NCBI GenBank assembly: GCA_029834535.1
Contig: JAQMWT010000421.1
Location: 124,001-188,000, forward strand
Length of the DNA: 64,000 bases
From: Chrysophaeum taylorii
Taxonomy: Eukaryota > Sar > Pelagophyceae > Pelagomonadales > Pelagomonadaceae
Direction: 5' to 3'
Below the pieces are notes generated by a model, which was given only the letters and a program-made list of their open reading frames with translations, did no database searches and was not told where the DNA came from. Below are positions 1 to 10,025 of this stretch, in pieces (positions within the stretch are counted from its first letter, which is position 1; each line of letters begins with the position of its first letter). The position numbers and the translations under genes were made by a program.

Positions 1-1232
1 GATTTCGTCCGAGTCGATGTCGCTTTCGTCGTCGTCGGCGTCGACCGAGGGGTCCATGGTGCCCTGAACGCGCGAGGAGGGGCCGTCTCTCGCGTGACTG
101 GATCGGCGCCTATTAGCGGCATTTGAGGAGGAGGAGGCGGCCTTGGGTTTGGTTGTGATGGCGTCGTCGTCGGCGGCGCGCTTGTTGCGCGAGGCGTCTC
201 TATTTGTGTCGGCCGCGGCGAGAGTCTCGTCGAGGCTCTGGTCGTTGAGCTCCTCGTCGCCGCGCAACAATCGAAGCTCTTCCTCTCGAAGACGCTTCTG
301 CATGCGCTTGAGGGAGCGGTCGTTTTCTTCCATCTTTTCTTTCTCCGTTTTGTTGTACGTGTCGAGCTCGAACTGCAGGTAGTCGAGGTTTCTATAGCGC
401 TCGAGGTAAGCCGCGTACTGCTTCTCCAGGTCTTTCTCGAGCTTTTCGTACTCGTCCATGAAGGCCGGGCGCACCGTCTGTAGACTCTTGAGGCGCTTCT
501 CGTGGCGTTCGAGCTCGGATTGCTTCTTCTTGATCTTGGCATCCAGAGCGCGCTCGTCCGCTTGGAGTTCGTCGCACTGCTTCTTCGTATTTTCCGCGTC
601 GTCTCGCGCCGTGGCTATGAGGTCGTTGATCGATTTCTGGATGTGACGGTGCTCGGGTGTGTTGTCGAGCGTGCTGGAGATGGTGTCCAAAAATGAGAGC
701 GCGCGCTGTCGTTCGGGCTTGACTTCCTTTTCGGTCCCGAGCAAATCGTAGAGCTTGGCGCCCAACTCGGTCACGTCCGTCGCGAGCGTCCGCGCCGCTT
801 TGATGTCCTTGATTCGAGAACTCAACGAGATCACCTCTGGGGGGGCCGCCGTCTCCTCTTCGTTGACGCGCGATGCGCGATACAGCATTGACGCCACTTT
901 CAGAAGTTCCTTGACGGCTCGCCCGTCGGCCGCGTACAGCTTCTTCGTGTTGAGCCGAATCTTTGCCTTGCTCGCGAAAGCATTCGCCACTGTCGTCAGG
1001 AACTCGATGCGGTCGTCCTCCGTCTCGATCGAGTCCGAAACGCTGATGTCGGGGTCGTACCGCTTTACCATCCAATACAGCACCGACGCCACTAGCTCAA
1101 AGTTTGGCGTGCGAAAGTTCTGCGAGAAGGGGTGGGACGGGTCGACCAAGCACACACCTCCACGGACACGATCCGCTGGTACCCGAGGGCGCGCATCTGC
1201 TCGGCGAAGTTCCGCAGTTCCCTATACGACAT
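1..1232 (-). CDS. CLUAP1: Intraflagellar transport protein IFT38 (CLUAP1), C-terminus cut by window edge
   Basis: IFT38 is a peripheral IFT-B subunit that moves cargo along the axoneme during flagellum assembly. The N-terminus reads MSYRELRNFAEQMRALGY, closely matching the start I know for CLUAP1 (MSFRDLRNFTEMMRALGY). After a 38-base intron (1120-1157, GTGTGT to CGCAG, phase 0) the second exon opens with NFRTPNFELV and later contains VKRYDPD and LNTKKLYAADG, also family hallmarks. Exon 1 is 1158-1232. Residues about 1-140 form the calponin-homology-like head; from about 190 the protein is charged coiled coil, ending in an acidic low-complexity tail. About 398 residues are visible against roughly 410 for the human protein, so little is missing at the left edge. 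The start is the ATG at 1232. Its presence implies a flagellated stage. The match is strong. Confidence 0.93.
1120..1157 (-). other. 38-base spliceosomal intron in IFT38
   Basis: Removing this stretch joins VSVE to NFRT in phase 0, exactly as in the conserved family sequence. It starts GTGTGTGC and ends CTCGCAG. At 38 bases it is near the lower limit for spliceosomal introns. Confidence 0.9.
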
Positions 1233-2735
1233 TTCGGCGTTGAGGAGTATAGTATACGCCAGTACCAAAGAACTGGTTACCAAAAATTACTCTTTTTTCA
1301 AATCAGTTTTGCGACGCGCCGTAGGCCACCGGCGCGATGATGGCGAAATAAACGGCCCCCTAACCCAAGTCGGAAAAACAAACGCCAACGGCCCCTACGT
1401 CTCTCGGCCGCCGGGCCCCTGGCGGCGCCCGGACGGTTAGGCTAACGCCTTGCCGTCCCCTTTCCCACCCACCCCACTCTCATTTCAGCTCGACGCTCTC
1501 ACCCCGCCAATCTAAGCTGCTTTGATCAGCGCACGTTCGCTAACCTTAGAGTTTACTCCTAAACCCAAGTCGAAGCGCCGGGCGGCGAAAGGATACATCC
1601 AAAAACCGGCGGCCCTTCGACGAGACGACGGCGGCGGATGCCGTTGCTGCGAAGAAGCGGAAGTAGCAATAGACTCTGACGAGGCAGCCTCGAAATACAA
1701 TACTGCCGTTAGGAAGGCGTCGCGGAGCGAAGAAGTGCTTGTCGAAGACGAACTCCGAGTGGAAGGAACGAATGTCGTGTGTGCGGCAGGATGATTGATT
1801 GGCTACGTCGAGCTGCGAGTGCGTCGGGGCCAGTCCCTGTTGACGGAGGTCGAGGAGAACTCACTGGTGATGTGGGCGATCGCGAAGAACCGGGCGCAGG
1901 ACGCGCGGGTCGGGGACAATGAGCTGGGCATGAAGGTGCGCCACATTTCGCTGGCGCGGCGCCATCAGAACCGGAAGGGCGGCCGCACGCACTTGCCCTA
2001 AAAAAAACTGTGTCCTGTCAGGACGAGATTATCTACGGCAACAAGGCCTCGGCTAAGCTCTTCCTCGGATTCTATTTCACGGTACTCGATCCGGCTCACC
2101 AAGAACTTCCCCTGGCCGCCTGGTATCGATGCAAGGACTGGTGCTGCAAGGACTCTGCGCCTGCGTGGGCCTTCCTTCCGATCATCGATGCGCTTGCGAT
2201 GCCGGCCGCCTCATCCGACACCTGCGGCGACGAACCTCTGAAGAAGCGGCCTTCCTTGCAAGAGGAAGAAGTGCGTGGAGGATGGAGCTGGTGCTGATGA
2301 TGGCGGCGACAGCGACGACGGGCCAGCGGATGCCGACTTGGTCGAGCCACTCGACTTTCGCTCTGCTCCTCCCGCCGACGTCCTTAGTCCCACCGGACCT
2401 CTCTCGACTCAGTGGCACACATATGCCGTGCTCCACTACGCTGCCTTCTCGTTTCTCCCGTGTACGGGAGCCAAAAACATGTCGTGTGGTTCTTGGTGTC
2501 GATGGCCCCGCGGGAGCCGCAAAAAGCCACAGCGCGTCGAAGGAAGAAACTCGCACAGACCAGCGCACTAGCTCTATACCTCCTCCGGAAAAGAAGAAAG
2601 AAGAAGAAGTACCGGGAGACACTGGCTATCGGGGCCACCATAGATCTCGTTTTTGTCGCGTCGGAGGCCGGGAGGGGGTGTCCGCTATGTCCCTTTCGAA
2701 GAAAATGGTAACCATCCGTCCGCCCGTACTCCCGA
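1233..2735. other. Intergenic stretch with a dispersed repeat and possible transposase relic
   Basis: No gene is convincing here. About 1470-1566 matches 30115-30212 (a dispersed repeat, listed separately). Two consecutive plus-strand open stretches (1522-1794 and 1795-2001) include LLTEVEENSLVMW followed by a basic helix. This recalls the LTxEEExxLVxW start of pogo/Jerky-type transposase DNA-binding domains. The match is short and unverified, so I call it at most a relic. From 2010 to 2735 I see only unrelated short open frames and no family motif. Confidence 0.4.
1470..1566 (+). repeat. Dispersed repeat, copy A
   Basis: About 95 bases sharing the core CGCTCTCACC..CGCCAAT, then AAGCTGCTTTGATC, then GAGTTTACTC with 30115-30212. 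The two copies differ by several substitutions and short indels. Element class unknown. Confidence 0.6.
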
Positions 2736-3888
2736 TCATCGGGGGGACGGCTCGACAACGGTGGGACACATGAGTTCGAAGGCGTCGGCGACGCAGCGGA
2801 GCACGTCGGGGGCTGTCATCGCCCGGCGCTTGCTGCGCGAGAGAAGAAGGAGCACATTGGGGAAGAACGTGGCGCGAAGGTACGTACTGCTCGAAGGCGG
2901 CGGCGGCCGCGCGGCGAGTGAGGACGCAGGCGCCGTAGGCCGCCCACACCAAGGGGCTCGCGGCGAGGCCGGCGTCGTCGGCCACGAGCTCGCGGTCCTC
3001 CGACCGGTTCGCCCAGACGGCGAGGACGCTCGCCGAGCCCGAGAGGATGTCGCCGATGCCGCCGCACCGGCGGGGCGCGCCCATCTGCGCAGAAGCGTCG
3101 CGTTAACATCAAACACATCGTACTTCGTCGACTGCCAGGATGGCGCGACCGTCGGAGATGAGGTCGACGCGTCCCTTTTTGACGACGGTGACGCCGCCGA
3201 GCGCGCGACAGACGTCTACGAGATCTTTGGCATCGGCGTCGGGGCCCGAGCGTTCGCCGACGCGCTTCAGGACGCGTCGTTTGAGTCTCTCGAATTCGGG
3301 GGCGTTGGGCGTGAGCATCACGTTGGGGCAGCCCGTGACGAGCTCCGGCCGTTGCGCGACGAGAAATAGACCGTCGGCGTCGACGACGACGGGCATTCTG
3401 CGTTCGCGCGCGGCGATCTCCACGAGACGCGACACGCCGTCCATCACGCTGCTTCTGCGACCAAGCCCCGGGCCCACGACGAGCCCGTGCAGCCGATCGA
3501 GCCAGGGCTCGACGGTGGCGACGAGCGTCGAGCGCACGCTCGCCTCGTCCATTTCGGATTTGTACGTGGGCAGCACAATGAGCTCGGGGCTGTAGCTTTT
3601 GATCGGTATGGCGGCCTCGTGCGCCGCGAACACCCAGCTCAGGTCCGCACCGAGCTGCAGGGTCGACGCGGCGGCGTAATATGGTGCGCCCGTGTACTCG
3701 AGAGACCCTCCCACGACGCCGATTCGCCCAGCCTGGCCCTTGTGCTTGCTGTAGCTCAAAGAGGGCACGAGACTCTGCACGACGGCGGCGCCCGACCGCC
3801 AGGGTACGGCCACGGCGCCGTGCGCGAGAGTCGACGCTGCCTCGCTCCTGCTACCCTGGAGCATCACGAGGGCAGCCGCACGAAACAT
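2736..3888 (-). CDS. NAXD: ATP-dependent (S)-NAD(P)H-hydrate dehydratase
   Basis: This enzyme repairs NADHX and NADPHX, hydrated and inactive forms of the nicotinamide cofactors, using ATP; it works with an epimerase (NAXE). Three exons, 3124-3888, 2888-3084 and 2736-2832, give about 352 residues, the usual family length. Family motifs in order: GSLEYTGAPYYAA, then KSYSPELIV, VVGPGLGR, VVVDADGLF, MLTPNAPEF and the ribokinase-fold signature RCGGIGDILSGS, whose Asp is the expected catalytic residue. Intron 1 (3085-3123, 39 bases) and intron 2 (2833-2887, 55 bases, GTACGT to GCGCAG) restore the frame across the signature and the C-terminal helix ending DAFELM. The ATG at 3888 is the first Met in frame; a short hydrophobic N-terminus could be an organelle leader. 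It is divergent from the gene at 3996 with about 107 bases between starts, so a shared promoter is likely. Confidence 0.93.
2833..2887 (-). other. 55-base intron in NAXD
   Basis: Phase 2 intron, GTACGT donor and GCGCAG acceptor. Splicing gives AAFEHKRRAMTAPDVL, matching the C-terminal helix of the family. Confidence 0.85.
3085..3123 (-). other. 39-base intron in NAXD
   Basis: Phase 0, donor GTACGA and acceptor GCGCAG. Splicing joins AVDE to MGAPRRCGG, so the conserved glycine-rich signature stays in frame. Confidence 0.85.
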
Positions 3889-3995
3889 GAACAATACTTT
3901 ACTTAACCCCCCCAGAGCAGAGAGTCTCTAGGATGATCAAAGAAAGGGGTGTTGTAAAAAAATACCCGGATACTTACTTTGTATCCTAGAGGAGC
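3889..3995. promoter_or_regulatory. Compact divergent promoter region
   Basis: These 107 bases separate two start codons pointing away from each other (NAXD on the minus strand, the gene at 3996 on the plus strand). The stretch is AT-richer than its neighbours. Any promoter for either gene must lie here or inside the other gene. No specific factor site is recognised. Confidence 0.5.
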
Positions 3996-5702
3996 ATGGC
4001 TTCCGACCTGCGGTTTTTGGAGGCGGCCGAGACGGCGAGAACGAAAAATTGGTTTTCTCGGCGACGACGCGTGCCGGTTGTGCGCGCGACGCCGAAGAGC
4101 GCGACGAGCTTGGAGGCGACTTTGAAGAGGGAAGCGAAGCGAAGATACGCTGTGTTCGCCGAGGCGACGGTGCAGTACTACAACTCGCTGCGCGCCAAGG
4201 GTGACGTTTATAGTTTGGTGTTCACGCAGAAGGGTGACCTCGATTTCACGCTGGCGTTGAGCCGCGATGGGACCGACGGGCGGACGATGATCACCGTCGA
4301 TTGGGTCTCGGAGGACTGCGAACATTACGGCAGTCTCGAGGGTTCGGACGAGCTGTTGATGATATACGACTGCTTGGTGGTCCAGCCCTCGCGCGAGGAC
4401 TTTGCAAACATCACCGACCGCATCAAAAAGGCAATGCGGCCGCTAAAGTTTACGTTTGGCCGGCGTCGCAACGACGAGGGAGAGACGAGATCGTTCGTCG
4501 CTTGGCGCGGGGCGGAGGATTCCGAGGCGGCGTTCGTGTCCGAGCTCGCGGAACTCAAGGAGCAAGTCCGCCGTGCTGTGCTCGAGCAAGCCGAGCGGGA
4601 AAGGAGAGCGCGCGTCGAGACGCGAAAGGCCCGCGAGAAGGTCGCTATGGAGACGGCCCTCGCCGCGGCCGCGCCATACTTCGTCCCCGAACGGAAGCGA
4701 GCCGAGGAAGTGGGTCGGCGCTCGAAACGCCGGGCCGAGAAGTGGCGCGACGAGGCTGTCGCCCTTCGTGCGGCGGCGACGAAGCGCGACGACGAGTCGC
4801 GGCCGGTCCCGCCGCCACCGCGGCCTCCGACGAGACCGGGCGTCGGTTCGGTCGTGCGAGTCGTCCGAGACCATTTCGCGGGTCGCGTCGGCGTCGCCGT
4901 CCGCGTCCAAGAGGAGGACGTCGTCGTCGTGAGATTTACCGACGCCCCGCTCAACTTTTCTCACGCGACCCATCCGGCGATCATCGCGAGCGACGGGATC
5001 ACCCAAAGCTGTCGTTGTTCCGCGCGTATCCTCGAGGTCGTCGACGACGTGTCGCGTCGAGAGGCGTTCGAGCGCTCGGAAAATGCCAAGCTCGCCGACG
5101 ACCTCGCCGAGGAGGCGCGCTACGAACTCGCGAGTAAAAGCGACGGCCCTCTCTCGCCCGCCCACATCTTTGTGGCCGCGCCCGCCGAGGTGCGCTCGGG
5201 CGACGACGTCCGACGCCGCGCGTGCTTGGATACCGAAACCGAGCGGAAACGGCGCGTGGAACAAGTACCGCCGTCCCCGGATAAACGCATCGTTGCGAGC
5301 ATCTTCGCCGCCGTGCCCGACGAGCCTCAAGACCGGGCCGCCGTCCAGTGCGACGTCGTGGGCCAAATGGAAACCGAGCGTCGACGACGACAGTGGGCGT
5401 TCTCGCCCCCTAACTGCGGTTCCCTCGTCCACTATTTCCCGGACGATCCCCACGGCGAACCACCAAAAACAATCCGCACCTACATCCTTAGCGCCTTCCT
5501 GAAACCCGACGACTCGGCCTCTTTGTCGAGAAAGACGGCCGCGATCCGACGAGCGCTCCTCGATAAGCGAGCTCAAATACGACGCGACGCGACAACAGAC
5601 GGGCGCTCCTCGATGATAAGCGAGCTCAATTATGTCACGTCTCGACGCGACAACGCGGGCCGCGCGCTCGACCCCTCGCTGATCGACGACACGACTGACT
5701 GA
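3996..5702 (+). CDS. Uncharacterised coiled-coil protein
   Basis: A 568-residue intronless frame with codon bias like its neighbours. I do not recognise the family. Residues about 35-160 are mixed hydrophobic and charged and look globular (VYSLVFTQKGDLDFTLALS, TMITVDWVSED). Residues about 185-265 are a charged helical stretch rich in Glu, Arg and Ala, probably coiled coil. A proline-rich linker (VPPPPRPPTRPG) leads into GSVVRVVRDHFAGRVGVAVRV at about 283-303, which has the look of a small beta-barrel such as a KOW or SH3-like fold; that is only inference. The remainder is charged and disordered-looking. The ATG at 3996 is the first in frame. Head-to-head with NAXD. Confidence 0.75.
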   Translation: MASDLRFLEAAETARTKNWFSRRRRVPVVRATPKSATSLEATLKREAKRRYAVFAEATVQYYNSLRAKGDVYSLVFTQKGDLDFTLALSRDGTDGRTMITVDWVSEDCEHYGSLEGSDELLMIYDCLVVQPSREDFANITDRIKKAMRPLKFTFGRRRNDEGETRSFVAWRGAEDSEAAFVSELAELKEQVRRAVLEQAERERRARVETRKAREKVAMETALAAAAPYFVPERKRAEEVGRRSKRRAEKWRDEAVALRAAATKRDDESRPVPPPPRPPTRPGVGSVVRVVRDHFAGRVGVAVRVQEEDVVVVRFTDAPLNFSHATHPAIIASDGITQSCRCSARILEVVDDVSRREAFERSENAKLADDLAEEARYELASKSDGPLSPAHIFVAAPAEVRSGDDVRRRACLDTETERKRRVEQVPPSPDKRIVASIFAAVPDEPQDRAAVQCDVVGQMETERRRRQWAFSPPNCGSLVHYFPDDPHGEPPKTIRTYILSAFLKPDDSASLSRKTAAIRRALLDKRAQIRRDATTDGRSSMISELNYVTSRRDNAGRALDPSLIDDTTD

Positions 5703-6560
5703 CGGTATGACGACGAGACACAGCACACGGGAGGTGGTGGTGGTGGTGGTGGTGGCGTGAGTCGACGAGACGTATTTCCTTTCTTGTGGAGGAGGAGGAT
5801 CTTCGGCGCGTGCGCTTCAACGAGCGCGAGCGCACCACCCCCGCAAACAGCATTGGTGCAGCACAAGGTCCTGGTGGTGGTGACTGGCCACTCAGGAGGG
5901 CAAGCAGGCAGGCAGGCAGGCAGGCAGGAAAGTGAAAGATGTTCATTTGTTTCGAGGGCGGTGGGCAATTTCTCGGTCGTGGTCGGCACCTTCCACGGTA
6001 AAATTCGGTCGTGGCCTGTAGAGTAGACAGGAGAATGGTGTCAACAAGCACGGGCAGAAATGGATCGAGATTGGCTTTGGCACGTTAGAGGACCGCAGGG
6101 AGCATTATCGCGAGGATAGGATCGGATCGGATCGGATCGGATCGGATCGGATAGGATAGGATAGGATCGGATCTACCTGAGTGGAATACGAGATCCTGTC
6201 GCCAGCCAGCCAGCCAGAGCCCGCAAGCTAGCCAGCGAATAAAATAATCTGTTGAAAAGGAAAACGACGACGACGACGTCGACGACGAGGAAAAGACCAG
6301 CATCATCGTAGACTGCCGCGTATGCTCTCACCGATGGCGGAGAGGACGTCGTTGGTGTTGAAGGCGCCGATGCAGGTGGTCGGCGTTTCTACCTGGATTC
6401 GAGAAACGGAGCTTAGAAAACGACAACGATTTTTTGACGGAAGGATTGCGACGCGCGTCGCGCGTCATAGCATAATTCGTGTGCATCACGCGTAATAATA
6501 ATATCAAATGCGTGCATCACACAAGGAGCGCGAGAGAATAAATTATCGAAAAACGGTGTC
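5703..6560. other. Intergenic stretch with microsatellites
   Basis: Lies between two convergent genes. Contains a GGT run (about 5734-5755), a GCAG/GGCA tetranucleotide run (about 5904-5928) and a GGATC/GGATA pentamer tract (about 6113-6172). A minus-strand coding-like stretch at about 6303-6410 is discussed in the findings. No gene is supported. Confidence 0.6.
6113..6172. repeat. GGATC/GGATA pentamer microsatellite
   Basis: About twelve tandem five-base units; the leading copies read GGATC and a middle group reads GGATA. Confidence 0.9.
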
Positions 6561-8967
6561 TCAGACTTCTGAGGGAAAGCCGGCGTTCATACGGTCTATC
6601 AGGAGGTGGAACTCGTGATGATCGAGCGAGCCAGAGCCGTCTTCGTCAATGTCCTTGATCATGTTCTGCGCGAAAACAAAAGAGGTGTTAGAGAAAGAAA
6701 CCGCCGCCCAAACGAGGACTTACATAGACGACGTTGAGGGAGAGGTCGAGGCCGATGTCGGTCATGGTGGTGTGGAGCTCTTCGACGGTGATGGTGCCGC
6801 CGCGATCCTTGTCGATCATCTTGAACACGTCATCGATGAGCTGCTTTGGGTGGATGTTATTGTGAAAGTGGTGCTCGAGCATCTTGCCAAACTCGTAGAA
6901 TTCTTCGAAGCTAATCTCGCCAGAGTCGTCCTCGTCGAGCGCAGAGATGATCTCGTCGATGTGCTCGGCGCTGTCGTCGCTGATGGAGAACTTGGTGAGC
7001 ATCGTCTTCATCTCGCCGCGATCGATGGAGCCTTCGTCGTCGGTGTCGAAGAGCCTAAAAATGTTGTGCCAGGAGCGGCGCCGGCGGCGCTCGATCGATT
7101 CGGCCTTCTCGAGCTTCTCGACCAACTCGTCGTCGAGCTCGTCGTCGTCTTCGCGGTGCCGGTACTCGACCCTTTCAGATTCTTCGACGGCGGCCCCACC
7201 CCCACCGCGACCACCACCTTTTTCCAATTTGCGGGCGTTGAGGATATTGGCGAGGAGCTCCGAATGCTGGAGGCAGGCGACGACGCGGAGCGCCTGGAAG
7301 GCCGCGACCGTCTTCTGGTGCGTCAAGACTTGCTCGACAAAGCGTCTGTTCAAGAAAGCGCCGACGTTGGCCGCGACGGTGAAGTCCTCGACGACGAAGG
7401 GCAGCTTGAGCTGGAGTGCGACGGGCGGGATGCACGAGATGGTGACGAGGAATATGTTGAGAAGGTGGCGTAGGACCGTGTTCTCGGGGTCTTTGAGGCG
7501 GGGCACGTAGATGAGGCAGAATACGGCGATGTAGATAGACATGAAGAGCGGAATACACCGAATTACATCTTGCGTGAAGTGCGCTCGACGCGTCTCCCCG
7601 AACCAAAACATTCCAACGTACGGGTCCTTCTCGGGCTCGCCATGGTAGTGCTGGTGACCTCCTCCGTGGTGCGCGGCGTGTTGGGGGGCCTGTAGCAGTC
7701 GCGCGTTCGACGGCCCCCGCGTCGACGACGCCACGAGATCCCGCGCTTTGTCGTAGACGACGTTCGCGCCCGTCGCGACAATAGCGACGAGGTACTGGAC
7801 TTTTTCAAATGCCATGGTCACAAGTTCTGCGAGCCACTCGGCCACCTTGAGGACCCACTCGAACGCCGCGTTGCCCCATACTTCTAATCGCGACGGAGGA
7901 GTCTCGTCCACGTCTCGCGTCGACGACGACGAAGATACCGCGCCGAGTCGTCTCCGAGAAGTCTCGTCGTCGTCGTCGTCGTTGTCGTTTTCGGCACGAT
8001 CATCATCCGCGAGTCTCCCAGCGGCGGGTCCCACCAAAGGCATCTCGACGTCGGTCGCGGCGCGGTGTTGGTTCGCAGCCACGATGGCTATGACTTGCGC
8101 CGCGACGTGCGCCCGGAGAACGGCGCGCAACTTGGCGTGCGTGATAAACGCGACGCCGAGGATGCAATACCCCAAAAAGACCCACAAGGCAAACTGCATG
8201 GGTTTGGATATGGAGGAGTCGATGAAGAAAAACACCAACAGACACGCCTCCAACCCCAACCACGTCTTCACGGGAACTTCGACGATTTCGGCGAACGTCC
8301 GTCCCAAAGCTATGGCGAGGTAGTTTGCGAAATCAAACTCGTCGGTCGACGACGGCAAGTGCTCGCTCTTCAAGAACTGCGTGCGCGTCGCCGCAAAAAT
8401 CAAGGCCCGGAGTTGCCTCGGGTGGGACGGCCTCAACAAAAAGTCCAAGTACGGCGCCTTGATGTATTCTCGGGCCAGCGACCGCGTCTTCCGGCTCAAC
8501 GTCGCCCCGCTCCGCGCGTCCCACTCGGTCCACTTCTTCTGCGTCGCCTCGCCCATCCGCGCCATGGCGACCGCTTGCCCAAGAAACAGGACCATCACCA
8601 TGAACAATACCATGTGCACCACTTCCCCAACTTCGTTGAGTTCGTTCTCTTCGCCGTACAGCCTTTTCGACAGCGCGCCGACCCACCTCATCTGGAAAAT
8701 CAAGTAAAGCGACAACCCTATGAACCCCAGGAGCGTAAGTTCCCCGAACAACGAATTTATTATCGGCAACATGTTATCCGAAGTGTGCTCGAGGAGGTAG
8801 TCCTTGAGGGTCTCGAACGTCAGCGATATGCCCACGAGCGCCGTCACGGTCAGCACGATGATGTTCAGCTTCAGCTTGCGTTCGTGCGCCTCTTCGGCGT
8901 ACTCCTCCTCCTCCTCGCCGCTCACGACCTGCACCACCAGCACCACCACCATCCACGCCGCCGCCAT
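6561..8967 (-). CDS. MLO-like seven-helix membrane protein with four C-terminal EF-hands
   Basis: Two exons (6724-8967 and 6561-6665, intron 6666-6723, GTAAGT to GCGCAG, 58 bases) give about 782 residues. Residues 1-17 look like a signal peptide. Several features match the plant MLO family: ELTLLGFIGLSL (MLO has ELMLLGFISLLL); a helix starting HMVLFMVMVLFLG followed by KKWTEWD; DFANYLAIALGRTFAEIV; and MFWFGETRR before another helix (MLO has LFWFxRPR). Hydrophobic segments fit seven membrane helices. MLO normally ends in a calmodulin-binding helix. Here the C-terminal third instead carries four EF-hand loops: DTDDEGSIDRGE, DEDDSGEISFEE, DKDRGGTITVEE and DEDGSGSLDHHE, at about 640-767, all with intact ligand positions. 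The first ATG in frame is at 8967. Likely a calcium-responsive channel or membrane regulator; the function is inference. Confidence 0.82.
6666..6723 (-). other. 58-base intron in MLO/EF-hand gene
   Basis: Donor GTAAGT, acceptor GCGCAG, phase 0. It separates EF-hand 3 from EF-hand 4; splicing joins LSLNVVY to NMIKDIDED, giving a canonical entering helix for EF-hand 4. Confidence 0.88.
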
Positions 8968-10025
8968 CACGCTCGATCTTCTTCAATCGATCTCACGCGC
9001 TCCTTGATGATGGTGCCGGAATCGCCACTCTATTTCTTGCTTCCGGTCGTCACCCATACTACTACTAACCTCTGGCGGCGACCGGCCTGATTTTCTGAAC
9101 CAGAAAATTTTAATTTATTTATTTATTTTTTTATGTATGATACCCGCCTTCTTCTTCTGCTTCTTCTTTTCGTGTCACAAAAAAAAAACGGCTGCCAGTA
9201 GCACGACAAGTCGAGTCAAGTCAAGTCAAGTCAAGTCACACGCGCGAGACAGTACGGGAAATGGGACTGACGGCTGGTCAAAGCTATTTTACCTTCTGGC
9301 TCCGCCCGCAAGATACTATTATATACCTTGGTGTCTGTCTCCCTTACTTTGCTATGAACACACAAACACACACGCATGACCGTGGTGCGGAGACACGGTG
9401 GTGAGTGAGTCCAGCCCAGCCCAGCCCAGCCCAGGACAAGGGGCGGGCGGGCCTTTGACGACGGGGCTCAGCTCGATCAATCGCTTCCTTAGCGGCGGAG
9501 GAGTGATTTATTTTTTTGATTAGCGGGAGTTTGAGGACAAAAGTACGTCGTACATGATGATGGCCTCCCGCGCGCGTGGAGATCGCGTGATTGATAATAA
9601 TCACATCACCAAGGCGTGAAAGGAGAAACCGGGTCCCTTGTCGCGGTGGTGGTGATGGCGGCTTCCCCGAAGCCAGAATGATATGATGCAGCCCCGTGTG
9701 GTCGCATCCATGAATGGCCAAGCATCTTCTGATCATACCCACATCTTGACTAGATCGTAGTTTGACACCAACGACAGGGCAACGCCGGTGCGTGTTGTTT
9801 CGGGTCGGCTCAAAAAAAGTTACCGATGGTGAGCTTTGACGGATCCTCCGAAGGCTTTCAGAGTGAGAAGAAGGTAGCCCAGGTCGTATAAGAGCGTAGA
9901 TGTTATCGGTCGCGTCATTTTTGATGAAGTTCAAGTCGCAACTTCAACGTGCGTGGCGACCGGCTGTTCCGGTGCGTGTGTTACTAGAAGAGAGGACACC
10001 CCACCCTGCTGCTGCGAGTGTGTGA
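8968..10025. other. Divergent intergenic region with simple repeats
   Basis: Separates the starts of the MLO-like gene and the PHD gene, so it should hold both promoters. An AAGTC pentamer run (about 9208-9238) and a CAGCC run (about 9412-9434) are visible, plus an AT-rich stretch at 9105-9135. A 196-codon minus-strand open frame here has no family features and I do not call it. Confidence 0.6.

Noticed and set aside
4443-5726. 427-codon minus-strand frame
   Set aside because: Antisense of the gene at 3996-5702; Arg/Gly/Val-rich with no motif, as expected from GC-biased third positions.
8065-9090. 341-codon plus-strand frame
   Set aside because: Antisense of the MLO/EF-hand gene, whose sense frame has conserved motifs.
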